The notes under the pieces were generated by a model that was not told the origin of the DNA, made no database searches, and worked only from the letters and a program-made list of their open reading frames with translations. A program made the translations under genes and the position numbers. 64,000 nucleotides of DNA from DASQPA01 sp963757335. GTDB lineage: Bacteria; Acidobacteriota; Thermoanaerobaculia; Multivoradales; UBA5704. Location: the NCBI GenBank assembly GCA_963757335.1, contig CAVWRJ010000009.1:1-64000 (forward strand), given 5' to 3'. Positions 1 through 8,467 of the stretch are shown one piece after another. How positions within the stretch are numbered: position 1 is the stretch's first letter; the number at the start of each line of letters is the position of its first letter.

Positions 1-1
1 G

Positions 2-1369
2 GTGCTTGCTCTCCGCCAGGATCTCCTCCCCGCCGACATCACCGACGAGCTCAAGAACCTCCTCGACCGCCTGCCCGTCGTCTCCTTCCCGCGCTATCTG
101 GAGCTCATCGTCAACGACCTCGGCCGCCCCATCGCCGAGATGTACACCTGGATCGACCCGGTGCCCACCGGCTCGGCCTCGATCGCCCAGATCCACCGGG
201 CGACGACCAAAGAGGGGGACTCGGTCATCCTCAAGGTGGTGAAGCCGGGGATCAAGGAGACCCTCACCCGCGACGCCCGGCTCCTCAAACTCCTCGGCTG
301 GATCCTCCAGAAGTTCATCCCCCGCTACCAGCCGCAGCGGGTGATCGCCGAGTTCGTGGAGTACACCCGCCGCGAGGTGGACCTGCGCCGCGAGGCGGAC
401 AACGCCCAGAGCTTCGCCGCCAACTTCACCGATCTGGAAGGCGTCGTCTTCCCCCGCATCTTCCGGCAGTACAGCGGCCCCGGCGTCCTCACCATGGAGT
501 TCCTGGACGGCTTCAAGCCCACCGCCCCGGAGGCCCTGGAGCTCTCCGAGGAGGATCGCGACCGGCTGGTCGGCCTCGGCGCGGCGTCGATCATCCGCAT
601 GCTCTTTCAGGACGGCTTCTTCCACGCCGACCTCCACCCCGGGAACCTCCTGATCCTCCCCGCGCCGGAGGGGCCCAAGCTCGGCTTCATCGACCTCGGG
701 ATGGTCGGGCGCTTCGACAGCGAGCTCAGGCGAACCCTCCTCTACTACTACTACACCCTGGTCATGGGCGACGCCGAGAGCGCCGCGGGGTATCTCGCCG
801 CCGTCGCCCAGCCCGGGCCGGGAGCCGACCCGGTGGGGTTCCGGCGCGAGGTCACCGAGATCCTCCACCGCTGGAACCGGAGCGCCAACTTCCGCGACTT
901 CTCGCTCGCCCAGCTCATCCTCCTCTCGGTCAACGAGGGGGCCCAGCACCGCATGTACTTCCCCGTCGAGATGGTCCTCATGGTCAAGGCCCTGGTGACC
1001 TTCGAAGGGGTGGGCCAGATCCTGAAGCCGGGGATCGACGTGGCGGCGGTCTCCCGGGAGCACGCGAACGAGCTCTTCCTCGAACAGTTCAAGCCGGCGC
1101 ACCTGGCCCGCCAGCTGATGCGCGGGGTGCCGGAGATCCTCGAGGCGATCACCAAGGCCCCGGCGGTGATCACCGAGGGGGTGCGGCTCCTCCAGCAGGT
1201 CACCCGCCGGCCCCCCGAGAATCCCTTCGCCGGCCTCCGCGGCACCATCTTCGGCGGCTTCTGCCTGGTCGCCGGGGCGGTGCTCGCCGGCGCCCACGGA
1301 CCCTGGCCGATCTGGCTCGCCCTCTTCGTCCTGGGGATCGCCTCGGCCCTGTCGCGCGGGAGGAGCTAG
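2..1369 (+). CDS. ABC1/UbiB-family atypical protein kinase, 5' truncated
   Basis: The reading frame enters from outside the window, so the N-terminus is missing; the GTG at position 2 is only the first in-frame start-like codon. The kinase-like core is clear: the Ala-rich nucleotide loop PTGSASIAQIHRA (residues 55-67 of the visible part), an invariant Lys in ILKVVKPG, the catalytic loop HADLHPGN (208-215) and FIDLG (229-233, in place of DFG). The last 40 residues form two hydrophobic helices, as in UbiB/ADCK proteins. Members act at the membrane and support ubiquinone or other isoprenoid-lipid metabolism through ATPase activity; the substrate here is unknown. The next gene starts 3 bp downstream, so they are probably co-transcribed. 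Confidence 0.9.
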   Translation: MLALRQDLLPADITDELKNLLDRLPVVSFPRYLELIVNDLGRPIAEMYTWIDPVPTGSASIAQIHRATTKEGDSVILKVVKPGIKETLTRDARLLKLLGWILQKFIPRYQPQRVIAEFVEYTRREVDLRREADNAQSFAANFTDLEGVVFPRIFRQYSGPGVLTMEFLDGFKPTAPEALELSEEDRDRLVGLGAASIIRMLFQDGFFHADLHPGNLLILPAPEGPKLGFIDLGMVGRFDSELRRTLLYYYYTLVMGDAESAAGYLAAVAQPGPGADPVGFRREVTEILHRWNRSANFRDFSLAQLILLSVNEGAQHRMYFPVEMVLMVKALVTFEGVGQILKPGIDVAAVSREHANELFLEQFKPAHLARQLMRGVPEILEAITKAPAVITEGVRLLQQVTRRPPENPFAGLRGTIFGGFCLVAGAVLAGAHGPWPIWLALFVLGIASALSRGRS

Positions 1370-1372
1370 AGC

Positions 1373-2593
1373 GTGCCTGAGAGCGTTCCCGCCCCGCCTC
1401 TCGCTCCCGCCGCACCCCTCGCGCCGCTCCCGACCTACGAGCCGTTCGAGCCCCGCTACGGCGAGGCGGTGATCGACGACCTCTTCAAGCCCTATCTCGG
1501 CCCCTACTTCCGGCCGATCCTCCTGGGCGGCGAGAAGATCCCCGAGCGGGGGCCGCTGATCCTCGCCCCCAACCACAGCGGCAACGCCTTTCCCTACGAC
1601 GGCATGGTCCTGGACGGCCTCCTCTGGGAGCGCTCGGGGCTGCGGCCGGAGGCGAAGTTCCGCTCGGTGTTCGAGAAGGAGCTCGCCGTCACCTGGTGGA
1701 TGCGCCCCTTCGGCATCGACAACTTCTGGCGGCGGGCGGGCGGTGTCGATCTGACCTTCGAGAACTTCGACCAGCTCTTAGCGCGGGGCGAGCGGCTGCT
1801 CTACTACCCCGAGGGGGTCCCGGGGATCGGCAAGGGTTTCTACCATCGCTACCAGCTCCAGCGCTTCTCGACCAGCTACGTGATGATGGCCGCCCGCCAC
1901 GAAGCGCCGGTCTTCCCGGTTTCGATCGTCAACGCCGAGTGGGTGATCCCCTTCTGTTTCACCTGGAAACCCTTCGATCGGTTGTTGCAAAAGTTTTTCC
2001 ACGTCCCCTTCCTCCCCCTCCCGGTGGCGCCGCTCGGCATCCTCTTCCCTTTCCTCTGGTACCTGGCGTTACCCGCGCGGATGGTCTTCGTCGTCGGCGA
2101 GCCGATCGACATGCGCCAGCTCTTGAAAGACGCGGGAGAGACCGACTTCCAGAACCCCGACCGCACCCGTCTGCGCCAGGTGGCGAACCGGGTCCGGGAC
2201 GACTGCCAGAGAGAGCTCGACCGCCAGGTGGAACGCTACGGCCGCCGGCCCTACCAGGCGCGCTCGTTCTTTCGCGAGCTCAAGAAAGCAGGCCGGCACT
2301 GGTGGAAGGTGCTCCCCCTGGGCTGGCCCTGGATCTTCGTCCGCCACGACCGCGACCGCCGCCGGCTGCCGGCAAAGAGCTGGCTCGGCGGGGTCCTCCG
2401 GGACTGGGATCTCCTCGGCTTCTACCTACCCCTCGGTTGGCCGCTCTTGAACCTCGCCCGGCGCTTCCGCAAGCCGCCCTACGGATATCGGGGATTGAGT
2501 CAGGAGGAGAGGAACGAGATCGAGGGGAACTTCCACTGGCACCTGGAGAAACGGCCCCTGCCGCCACGGGGGGCAGGGGCCGGCGGAGGCTGA
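1373..2593 (+). CDS. Lysophospholipid acyltransferase (PlsC-like)
   Basis: 406 aa with a GTG start 3 bp after the kinase stop. The motif NHSGNAFPYDG (His and Asp further apart than in the classical HX4D box, as in a subgroup of these enzymes) and YYPEGVPGIGKG (acceptor-binding block) identify the glycerophospholipid acyltransferase fold. Predicted role: acyl transfer to a lysolipid at the inner membrane. The N-terminus is an Ala/Pro linker. The last dozen residues (Pro/Arg/Gly-rich) are encoded by a dispersed repeat that has a second copy at 3514-3616, so the native C-terminus may have been replaced by the repeat. Pairing with a UbiB-type kinase suggests membrane-lipid work. Confidence 0.85.
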   Translation: MPESVPAPPLAPAAPLAPLPTYEPFEPRYGEAVIDDLFKPYLGPYFRPILLGGEKIPERGPLILAPNHSGNAFPYDGMVLDGLLWERSGLRPEAKFRSVFEKELAVTWWMRPFGIDNFWRRAGGVDLTFENFDQLLARGERLLYYPEGVPGIGKGFYHRYQLQRFSTSYVMMAARHEAPVFPVSIVNAEWVIPFCFTWKPFDRLLQKFFHVPFLPLPVAPLGILFPFLWYLALPARMVFVVGEPIDMRQLLKDAGETDFQNPDRTRLRQVANRVRDDCQRELDRQVERYGRRPYQARSFFRELKKAGRHWWKVLPLGWPWIFVRHDRDRRRLPAKSWLGGVLRDWDLLGFYLPLGWPLLNLARRFRKPPYGYRGLSQEERNEIEGNFHWHLEKRPLPPRGAGAGGG

Positions 2594-2650
2594 TCGCGAA
2601 CCGCTCATCCCACCCTGTCGCGTCCAGGCACCTTTTGCCTCTCAACGGAT
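2546..2650. repeat. Dispersed ~100-bp repeat, copy 1 (hairpin-containing)
   Basis: Shares several blocks with 3514-3616: a hairpin of the form GGCCCCTGCC...GGCAGGGGCC, then matching blocks around TGATCGC, ATCCCACCCTGTCG, CCAGGCACCTT and GCCTCTCAACGGAT. It overlaps the 3' end of the acyltransferase gene and provides its stop codon. The two copies lie in the same orientation on either side of the gene at 2705-3415. Confidence 0.8.
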
Positions 2651-2704
2651 CAGCGAGAGGGATGAGCGCTTCCCTACGGTCCCCGATCGGGCCGAGGCGC
2701 GGGT

Positions 2705-3415
2705 TTAGGGAACCGAGCTGACGCTGATATCGTCGAACTGCGCCTTGGCATCCTCGGTATAAAGACCGAGATTCCCGTTCGTGTAGGGACTGACGCCGCA
2801 GCTCGAGCTGTCGGTGAAGCTGGTCAGTTGTAGACCGTTGACCCACACCGTAATGGTGCTCCCTACCTGCTGCACTCGCGTGGTGTACTGGGTGTTGAGC
2901 GCGAAGGTCGGCGAGGAGCCGGTGGAGAGGAAACACTGGTCCTGTTGCCCGCTGGTATTGGTGTACTCCTTCCCCACCTCCCAGCCGTTGGTCTTGAGGA
3001 TGAGATAGTAAAAGGCGTTGTTACTCTGGTAGTGCCACAGCACCCAGGCCATTTCCCAAGCGTTCGGCGGGGAGCCGGTACGCAGTTGGGCAAGGGTATT
3101 CATCTTGAGGCTCGCATCGAAATCGCCAAACGAGCTGGTGGAGGTGACGAGAGCGGCGCTCGTCTGCGAGGCTGAGGTCGAGGTCTTGGGCTTCTCCTGC
3201 AGCCGCGGATTGGTCGAGGTCACGACCTGCGTAGTGCCGAACCCGTTGAACTGGTCCAACCAGTTGCCATTGGTAGAACCCTCCGCCCATGGGGAGTTGA
3301 GAGTGTAGGAGCTGAAATTATCGCTGAGCAGCACGCCCGCCCAGGTGGACGGCACGGCGACCAAGCCTAAGAGCAGAGTGAGCGAGAGTACGACCGGCCG
3401 AGTACGAATCTTCAT
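2705..3415 (-). CDS. Secreted concanavalin-like (LamG/DUF1080-like) protein
   Basis: 236 aa starting with a clean Sec signal peptide (MKIRTRPVVLSLTLLLG, cleavage near STWA-G). The mature part has the alternating beta pattern of a concanavalin-like jelly roll: DNFSSY near the N-terminus, WEMAWVLWHYQ, FYYLILKTNGWEVGK, TITVWVNG and the closing FDDISVSS strand. Such domains bind or trim glycans, but no catalytic residues can be assigned. An SD-like CCGGAG lies about 10 nt before the ATG. The gene sits between two copies of a ~100-bp direct repeat (2546-2650 and 3514-3616), so it may have moved as a cassette. Confidence 0.7.
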   Translation of the reverse strand: MKIRTRPVVLSLTLLLGLVAVPSTWAGVLLSDNFSSYTLNSPWAEGSTNGNWLDQFNGFGTTQVVTSTNPRLQEKPKTSTSASQTSAALVTSTSSFGDFDASLKMNTLAQLRTGSPPNAWEMAWVLWHYQSNNAFYYLILKTNGWEVGKEYTNTSGQQDQCFLSTGSSPTFALNTQYTTRVQQVGSTITVWVNGLQLTSFTDSSSCGVSPYTNGNLGLYTEDAKAQFDDISVSSVP

Positions 3416-3513
3416 AAGCGCGATCTCCGGAGATGTAGTTAGTTTGACTGCGCGCTAACTTTGAATGACACCATCTGCCGAAAGGATTGCAAGGTCCGGG
3501 CCTACTCCCATCA

Positions 3514-3616
3514 GAGAAACGGCCCTGCCGCCGCGGGCGGCAGGGGCCGGCGGACGCTGATCGCCAGCCGCTTATCCCACCCTGTCGTCTCCAGGCACCT
3601 TGCCTCTCAACGGATC
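3514..3616. repeat. Dispersed ~100-bp repeat, copy 2
   Basis: Second copy of the repeat described at 2546-2650, with the same block order and a similar GGCCCTGCC/GGCAGGGGCC hairpin. Its end overlaps the last codons of the DinB gene, which lies on the minus strand. Both copies therefore touch the 3' ends of the genes flanking the 2705-3415 cassette. Confidence 0.8.
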
Positions 3617-4122
3617 GCCCCTTCCTTCCCCGCCATCCTCCGGAGGAGCCCGGTCTGGCCGGAGTGGTAGGCCTGGTGGAAGAGAACGGTCGAGACGAGG
3701 GAGCGGACGGTCTCGTTCGGGTTGTTGCTGGGGCTGACTGGAGCCGGCCGGTCCAGCGCCTCGGCGGTGAGGCTCGCGAGGCCGGCATCGATGCGCTCGT
3801 TCGCCTCGGCCCAGGAGGTCAGCAGCTGCTGGAAGTCCAGGGCCGCGGCGGGGTCCGCCAGAGGAGAGCTGCCGCGGGCGTACTGCTCAAGGGCGTCCTT
3901 CTCCAGGACCGGCTGCTGTCCCAGGAGCGGGAGCACCTGGTTGTAGATACAGAGGAGATGCCCCACGACCCAGTTCTGACAGTTGCCCGCGGGGGCCGGC
4001 TGGAGCAGGCTCTCCTCCTGGGTGAAACCGTCGACGTTCCGCCGAACGACCTCGCGGATCATCTGGGCCTGGTGGCGGAACACTTCGACTTCCTTCACAG
4101 TTTCCACTACGGCGGTGGTCAT
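3607..4122 (-). CDS. DinB-family protein
   Basis: 171 aa from ATG 4122 (MTTAVVETVKEVEVFRHQ), preceded by GAGGAGAG about 6 nt upstream. A longer reading to 4194 is possible but has no SD and adds a non-conserved tail. The pattern is that of a four-helix DinB/YfiT bundle: an early helix with RHQAQMIREVVRRN, then NWVVGHLLCIYNQ (first metal-ligand His) and LFHQAYHSGQTGLLRR (the HxxxHxGQ metal site). Family members are metal-dependent thiol S-transferases or DNA-damage-associated proteins; the substrate cannot be told. A second, unrelated-looking DinB gene lies at 47685-48158. The last codons fall in a dispersed repeat. Confidence 0.8.
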   Translation of the reverse strand: MTTAVVETVKEVEVFRHQAQMIREVVRRNVDGFTQEESLLQPAPAGNCQNWVVGHLLCIYNQVLPLLGQQPVLEKDALEQYARGSSPLADPAAALDFQQLLTSWAEANERIDAGLASLTAEALDRPAPVSPSNNPNETVRSLVSTVLFHQAYHSGQTGLLRRMAGKEGAIR

Positions 4123-4230
4123 CGCTCTCTCCTCGCTGCGGTTCGGTCCCCAGAGGCCCTGCGCCTCCGCGCCATCGGGTGCGAATCGTACCATCCGAGA
4201 AGGCCGGCCGGGTACTGGGTGAGGATCGCC

Positions 4231-4792
4231 TCATAATTGACAGGCAATTTTTGGCACCAGGCAAGAAACTGTACAAGCTACGATCAAAACCAGGCATTGC
4301 GAGGTGAATGCCCAGAAATAGGTCCAGTGCAAAAAAATCTTGGGTTCAAATTTGCAATCATCAATTCCTATGTCGATACAAATCTGGACTTTCTCATCAC
4401 GGATCCCACCGGCCTCGCATAACATCACTTGCAAACGGTCCATCACCCGGCGATCTACACGGTTTCGTGCCTGTATTCCGAATTCGTCATGACCGTAGCA
4501 ATTCCAAGCTAACGATTCCGATCTGCCACATCAGAGTTCGGCCTGGAGAAAGACATATCGGCTTGCTCACCAAGGCCGCGTCTACGGCTCCGAGCAGAAT
4601 CAACACACCGAAGATGATTCTCCATTCGTGGTCCCGACGGAAGTTGAAGAGCGCCATCCGCTTGTCATAGAGGAAGCGTAGCGTCTCCCTATCGTATTTA
4701 TCCGTACCCTCTGGCACTTGCACCTCCTCTGCTTGGATTTTGTCAAGCCAACGTGCGGTGACCGGTTCGCCCTGCGTTTGCCATATGTGCAT
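4231..4792 (-). pseudogene. Two-TM membrane protein, frameshifted
   Basis: The first part (4792 to 4487, MHIWQTQGEP...) has a helix WRIIFGVLILLGAVDAALV and stops at TGA after LELLRS. Skipping one base at about 4500 joins it to the other frame (LYGHDEFGIQARNRV...MDRLQVML), which runs to 4231 and contains a second helix (YFWAFTSQCLVLIVACTV). The joined product would be about 185 aa. No family is recognised. The stretch 4200-4800 is clearly poorer in G+C than its neighbours, which fits recent acquisition. A sequencing error is an alternative to real decay. Confidence 0.45.
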
Positions 4793-4943
4793 GAATTTGA
4801 TGTTCCACGTGCTGGCAAGAGCTACTCAACGCCGCCTCGAAAGACCCGAGGAAACGCCGATCGAGCACGCCGCAGCGTCGAAGAGGAGAGCGCGAGCCGC
4901 TCTCCTCCCCGCGAGGCCGTCTCGGAACCGGGTTCGACGAGCT

Positions 4944-5426
4944 CTACGGCCGAAGAAAATGCAGAACACCGCTCTGCGCGCAGAGGTAGCTGAGATCCAT
5001 GCCGCCGGCCTGCTCCACTTGACAGCAGTTGCCGGGATCGATCAGCGCGGTGTTCACGATCAGGCTGCCGTCCGGCGCGGTGACGAACGCGGACTCGGGG
5101 GCGGCGAGGATCTTGGCGGCCGCGGCCTGGCTCCGGGCAAAGCAGAGATTCGAGTAGTAGATGTTCAACCCGCCGCGATCCGTCCGGCCGGCGGCGACTC
5201 TGTAGGTTCCCGCCTCCAGGTTGAAGACGGTACCGACGAAGAGAGAGGTGCTGTTCGGCACGGGCGGATGCTCCAGGCGGAGGAGGAACGTGTTGCCCGT
5301 GTCGTTCTCGACCCCCCGGTAGACGCCGGTCGCGAACTGCGCCCACGCCCCGCGCGGAGCGGCAAGGCCCGAGAGCACGAAGAGGAGGACCAGGGAGAGG
5401 CGGACGGCGGGGTGGGCAGCTTTCAT
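4944..5426 (-). CDS. Secreted hypothetical protein
   Basis: 160 aa with a Sec signal peptide (MKAAHPAVRLSLVLLFVLSG, cleavage after AWA-Q). The mature part has four Cys (SNLCFA, GNCC, YLCAQSG) and short beta segments such as TGVYRGVENDTGNTF and GTYRVAAGR. Not assigned to a known family. The ATG is preceded by a GAGAAGATG-type SD context. It is divergent from the TMEM175-like gene, sharing a ~130-bp intergenic region. Confidence 0.65.
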   Translation of the reverse strand: MKAAHPAVRLSLVLLFVLSGLAAPRGAWAQFATGVYRGVENDTGNTFLLRLEHPPVPNSTSLFVGTVFNLEAGTYRVAAGRTDRGGLNIYYSNLCFARSQAAAAKILAAPESAFVTAPDGSLIVNTALIDPGNCCQVEQAGGMDLSYLCAQSGVLHFLRP

Positions 5427-5559
5427 CTTCTCACCTCATTTCATAGATGCGAGTCTGCCGTCGTTTACGGAGTTTCTCCGGTACCCGTCTAGGCCGATCC
5501 GCGCCGCCTTCTCCGGCCTGCGGCGGTCCTCCCGGGATCGCGGTAGAATCGCCTCTCCC

Positions 5560-6273
5560 ATGGCTGATCCCGAGATTCCGGCCGCACCGCTCCACCGCCG
5601 GTTCCGCCTGCGCGGGCGGGAGGTCGTCCGCGTCGAGGCGTTCTCCGATGCCGTCTTCGCCTTCGCGGCGACCCTCCTCGTCGTCTCGCTGGAGGTGCCG
5701 AAGACCTTCGCCGAGCTCCAGGCGAGCCTCCACGGCTTCCTGGCCTTCGGCCTGAGCTTCACCGCACTCCTCGCCATCTGGGCGGTGCACAACTCCTTCT
5801 TCCGCCGCTTCGGTCTCCAGGATCGGATGACGGTCGTCTTGAACGGGGCTCTCCTCTTCGTCGTCCTCTTCTACGTCTACCCGCTCAAGTTCCTCACCGT
5901 CTCCCTCTCCGACTGGCTGCTCGGCGAGTCCGCTCCGCACCGCGGCGAGGCCCGCCTCGGGAGCCTCCACGACTTGGGGACCCTCTTCGTCCTCTACGGC
6001 CTGGCCTTCGTCGCCGTCTTCCTCTGCATCGCCCTCCTCTACGGGCACGCCGCGAGGCAGAAGGAAGCCCTGGAGCTCACCGACCGCGAGCGCTACGACG
6101 CCATCACCACCTGCCGCCACTACCTGCTCTTCGTCGTCGTGGGGCTACTCTCGATGGGGTTGGCCTGGGCGGAGGTAGGGTTGAAGGTGGGGGCTCCGGG
6201 GTGGATCTATGCGCTCCTCGGGCCGCTGTGCGCTTGGCATGGGAGCTGGCGGGGGCGGGGGCGGGTGGGCTAG
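5560..6273 (+). CDS. TMEM175-family (DUF1211) potassium channel-like protein
   Basis: 237 aa. The hallmark FSDAVFAFA of TMEM175/DUF1211 TM1 is present (EAFSDAVFAFAATLLVVSL), followed by FGLSFTALLAIWAVHNSFF and several more hydrophobic helices, about six in all, the size of a bacterial single-repeat subunit. Bacterial members assemble as tetrameric K+-selective channels in the inner membrane. The ATG at 5560 puts FSDAVF near residue 28, as expected. The end of the gene abuts the G+C drop that marks the defence island. Confidence 0.85.
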   Translation: MADPEIPAAPLHRRFRLRGREVVRVEAFSDAVFAFAATLLVVSLEVPKTFAELQASLHGFLAFGLSFTALLAIWAVHNSFFRRFGLQDRMTVVLNGALLFVVLFYVYPLKFLTVSLSDWLLGESAPHRGEARLGSLHDLGTLFVLYGLAFVAVFLCIALLYGHAARQKEALELTDRERYDAITTCRHYLLFVVVGLLSMGLAWAEVGLKVGAPGWIYALLGPLCAWHGSWRGRGRVG

Positions 6274-6377
6274 GGCCGCCCGATGCGCAGTAGTCAAGCC
6301 GGCACCGGTGCTAGGTTGATAAAGCGAGGATATCTCTGAATGCGATCTTGGGAGCCGCATCATTCTGGAGAGCCTTA

Positions 6378-6763
6378 ATGCCTTCAGATGTTCCCGACGT
6401 GATCCGCCATCGCATGGCGCGGGTCAGAAAAAACGAATACGAAAACCAGAGATCGTCGTCCGCCGAATCGCTCATGTGCTGGGCTATCGATTTCAGCTAT
6501 ACGAAGCGCCTTGCCCGGTACATCGGACCTTACTTTTCCGGCCCGCCACGAAATTATTTTCGTGCATGGGTGCTTCTGGCATCAGCATGCCTGTCATTTT
6601 TGCGTGCGGCCACCTCGCACGCGTGTGGAATATTGGGGACCTAAGCTACGGCGCAATGTCACGCGCGACGACGCAGCGCAGATTGAATTGCGCAAATCGT
6701 TTGAGGAGTGATGATGATTTGGGAATGTGAGGTTCGGGACACCTCCGTCTTAGAAAAATAATA
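6378..6763 (+). pseudogene. Very short patch repair (Vsr) endonuclease, decayed
   Basis: Pieces of a Vsr protein lie in order but in different frames: VPDVIRHRMARVRKNE, then KPEIVVRRIAHVLGYRFQLY, then LPGTSDLTFPARHEIIFVHG with CFWHQHACH, then PPRTRVEYWGPKLRRNVTRD, and finally MMIWECEVRDTSVLEK. These match the expected Vsr blocks (CFWHxH zinc-site region, R-V-x-x-W, N-x-x-RD, the IWECE C-terminus). At least three shifts or stops break it, so no functional product is expected. Vsr normally repairs T:G mismatches at methylated C sites and travels with C5 methyltransferases, as it does here (next gene). Confidence 0.75.
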
Positions 6764-7022
6764 CGAGTATTTCTCGAAGGATAGCCTCCAGAACCCAGGA
6801 AGCTCTCTTGGCCGAGACTGTGGCGGCTTCGTAGTGGTCGCCACCTCTTGTGCAGCAGTAAACACGGCGATCAGTGGCAAAATCTAGGCCAGCTGTACTG
6901 GGCCCTCTGTCCATAGCGAAAGGAGCCGCAGAAGAGGTAATCCGGCGCCTCACAGTCGCACACAAGACTCGACACACCCTATCCGTTGGTGTATAAGGGG
7001 GTATGCGAATTCGACATGTCAA
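6750..7022 (-). CDS. Small hypothetical ORF, possibly a gene remnant
   Basis: 90-codon ORF opposite the vsr remnant and upstream of the methyltransferase. The C-terminal half (DRGPSTAGLDFATDRRVY and RASWVLEAILREIL) has protein-like composition, but no family is recognised. It may be the 3' remnant of a lost neighbour. The remaining 60 bp up to the methyltransferase start show no confident feature. Confidence 0.25.
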   Translation of the reverse strand: MTCRIRIPPYTPTDRVCRVLCATVRRRITSSAAPFAMDRGPSTAGLDFATDRRVYCCTRGGDHYEAATVSAKRASWVLEAILREILVLFF

Positions 7023-7090
7023 AGACCTCCCTGCCGTTCGTCAACAGAACCGCTTTCGCGAATATACAATTCTAGGTGCTCCCTGCACCA

Positions 7091-8467
7091 ATGCCTCCAA
7101 GAGCAATGGGTCCTCATAGCTCTCTGCGGTTCATTGACCTCTTCGCTGGCCTTGGAGGTTTTCACCTGGCGTTGGGCAAGTTGGGCCACAAATGCGTGTT
7201 CGCCTCCGAGATCGACGCTGAGTTGGCTAGGCTCTATGAACAAAACTTTGGCCTCAGACCAGCCGTTGATATCCGCACCTCATATATGGATGTTCCAGCT
7301 CATGACATCCTATGCGCGGGGTTCCCATGCCAGCCGTTTTCAAAGGCAGGAGATCAAAAGGGGTTCGAATGCCTACAATGGGGCGACCTATTCGATTACG
7401 TTATCAAAATTCTGAAAAAACATAAGCCGCGCTTCCTCATTATCGAGAACGTTCCTAATCTCATGCGACACGCCGATGGTAAAACTTGGCGTCGTGTGGA
7501 TACCCGGTTGCGCAGAACTGGCTATGATATTAGTTCCAATCGGCTATCACCGCATATGTTTGGGGTACCCCAGATTCGAGAGCGAGCAATCATTGTGGGA
7601 GCACGAGATAGCCTTGACGGATTCGAATGGCCGCAACCCACCCACAAAGCAAATGACCTGAGCATTCGGACGGTGCTGGACATAAATCCCGCTGGTGCGA
7701 AACTCCTGCCACCACACTTCATTTGCTACTTGGAAGCGTGGCAGAATTTGTTGAATAAGTTGCCGACAGATGAGGATCTACCTTCTTTCCCAATCTGGGC
7801 AATGGAGTTTGGCGCGACTTACCCAGTTGCCACAGCGACCCCAATTCACCAGGGTCTACTAAAGATAAGATCGTTCAAAGGTGCGTTCGGAGCGAAGCTA
7901 ACCGGGCTATCGGCTGCGCAAGTTCTTGCTGCCCTCCCGCCATATGCCCGAAATACCTCTGCATGCTTCCCAGAATGGAAGATCCAGTTCATCGAGCAGA
8001 ATCGGGCCTATTACCGTCGTCACAAGCAGGTCATTGAGCCATGGCTACCAACCGTTCAGAACTTCCCGTCGAGCTTCCAAAAATTGGAATGGAACTGGAA
8101 AGGAGGCCCTCGGGACCTTTGGCAAACTATCATTCAATTCCGCGCCTCGGGCATCCGCGCGAAGCGGCCATGGGCTGCGCCATCCCTGGTCGCGCTGACT
8201 ACTAGTCAGGTTCCAGTCATTCCATGGGAACTCCGATACATGACTATGCGCGAATGCGCGCGATTACAAAGCATGCAGGATTTAGAGTATCTCCCCAGGA
8301 CCCAGACAGCGGCCCATAAAGCGCTGGGTAATGCCGTGAACGTCGATGTGATCGTGGCAGTTGCCAGTCAATTACTAGCTATTGGCAAGAGTTGTGCTGA
8401 CGTGGCCCCGGTTGGGTCAACCAAGAGAATCGCCAAATCAGCGAGAGGACTGAATCGTGCCAGTTAG
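7091..8467 (+). CDS. DNA (cytosine-5) methyltransferase
   Basis: About 458 aa from ATG 7091; GTG 7076 and ATG 7106 are alternatives and none has a strong SD. The C5-MTase motifs are in order: I (FIDLFAGLGGFHLAL), II/III (CVFASEIDAE), IV (CAGFPCQPFSKAGDQKG with the catalytic Cys), VI (FLIIENVPNL), VIII (GVPQIRERAIIVGAR), and IX/X near the end (RECARLQSMQ, ALGNAVNVDVI). A variable target-recognition region spans roughly residues 200-370. It methylates the C5 of cytosine in an unknown site. G+C is visibly lower than in the flanking chromosome. It overlaps the next gene by 11 bp, forming an operon with the MORC-like ATPase and Z1 protein. Confidence 0.9.
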   Translation: MPPRAMGPHSSLRFIDLFAGLGGFHLALGKLGHKCVFASEIDAELARLYEQNFGLRPAVDIRTSYMDVPAHDILCAGFPCQPFSKAGDQKGFECLQWGDLFDYVIKILKKHKPRFLIIENVPNLMRHADGKTWRRVDTRLRRTGYDISSNRLSPHMFGVPQIRERAIIVGARDSLDGFEWPQPTHKANDLSIRTVLDINPAGAKLLPPHFICYLEAWQNLLNKLPTDEDLPSFPIWAMEFGATYPVATATPIHQGLLKIRSFKGAFGAKLTGLSAAQVLAALPPYARNTSACFPEWKIQFIEQNRAYYRRHKQVIEPWLPTVQNFPSSFQKLEWNWKGGPRDLWQTIIQFRASGIRAKRPWAAPSLVALTTSQVPVIPWELRYMTMRECARLQSMQDLEYLPRTQTAAHKALGNAVNVDVIVAVASQLLAIGKSCADVAPVGSTKRIAKSARGLNRAS

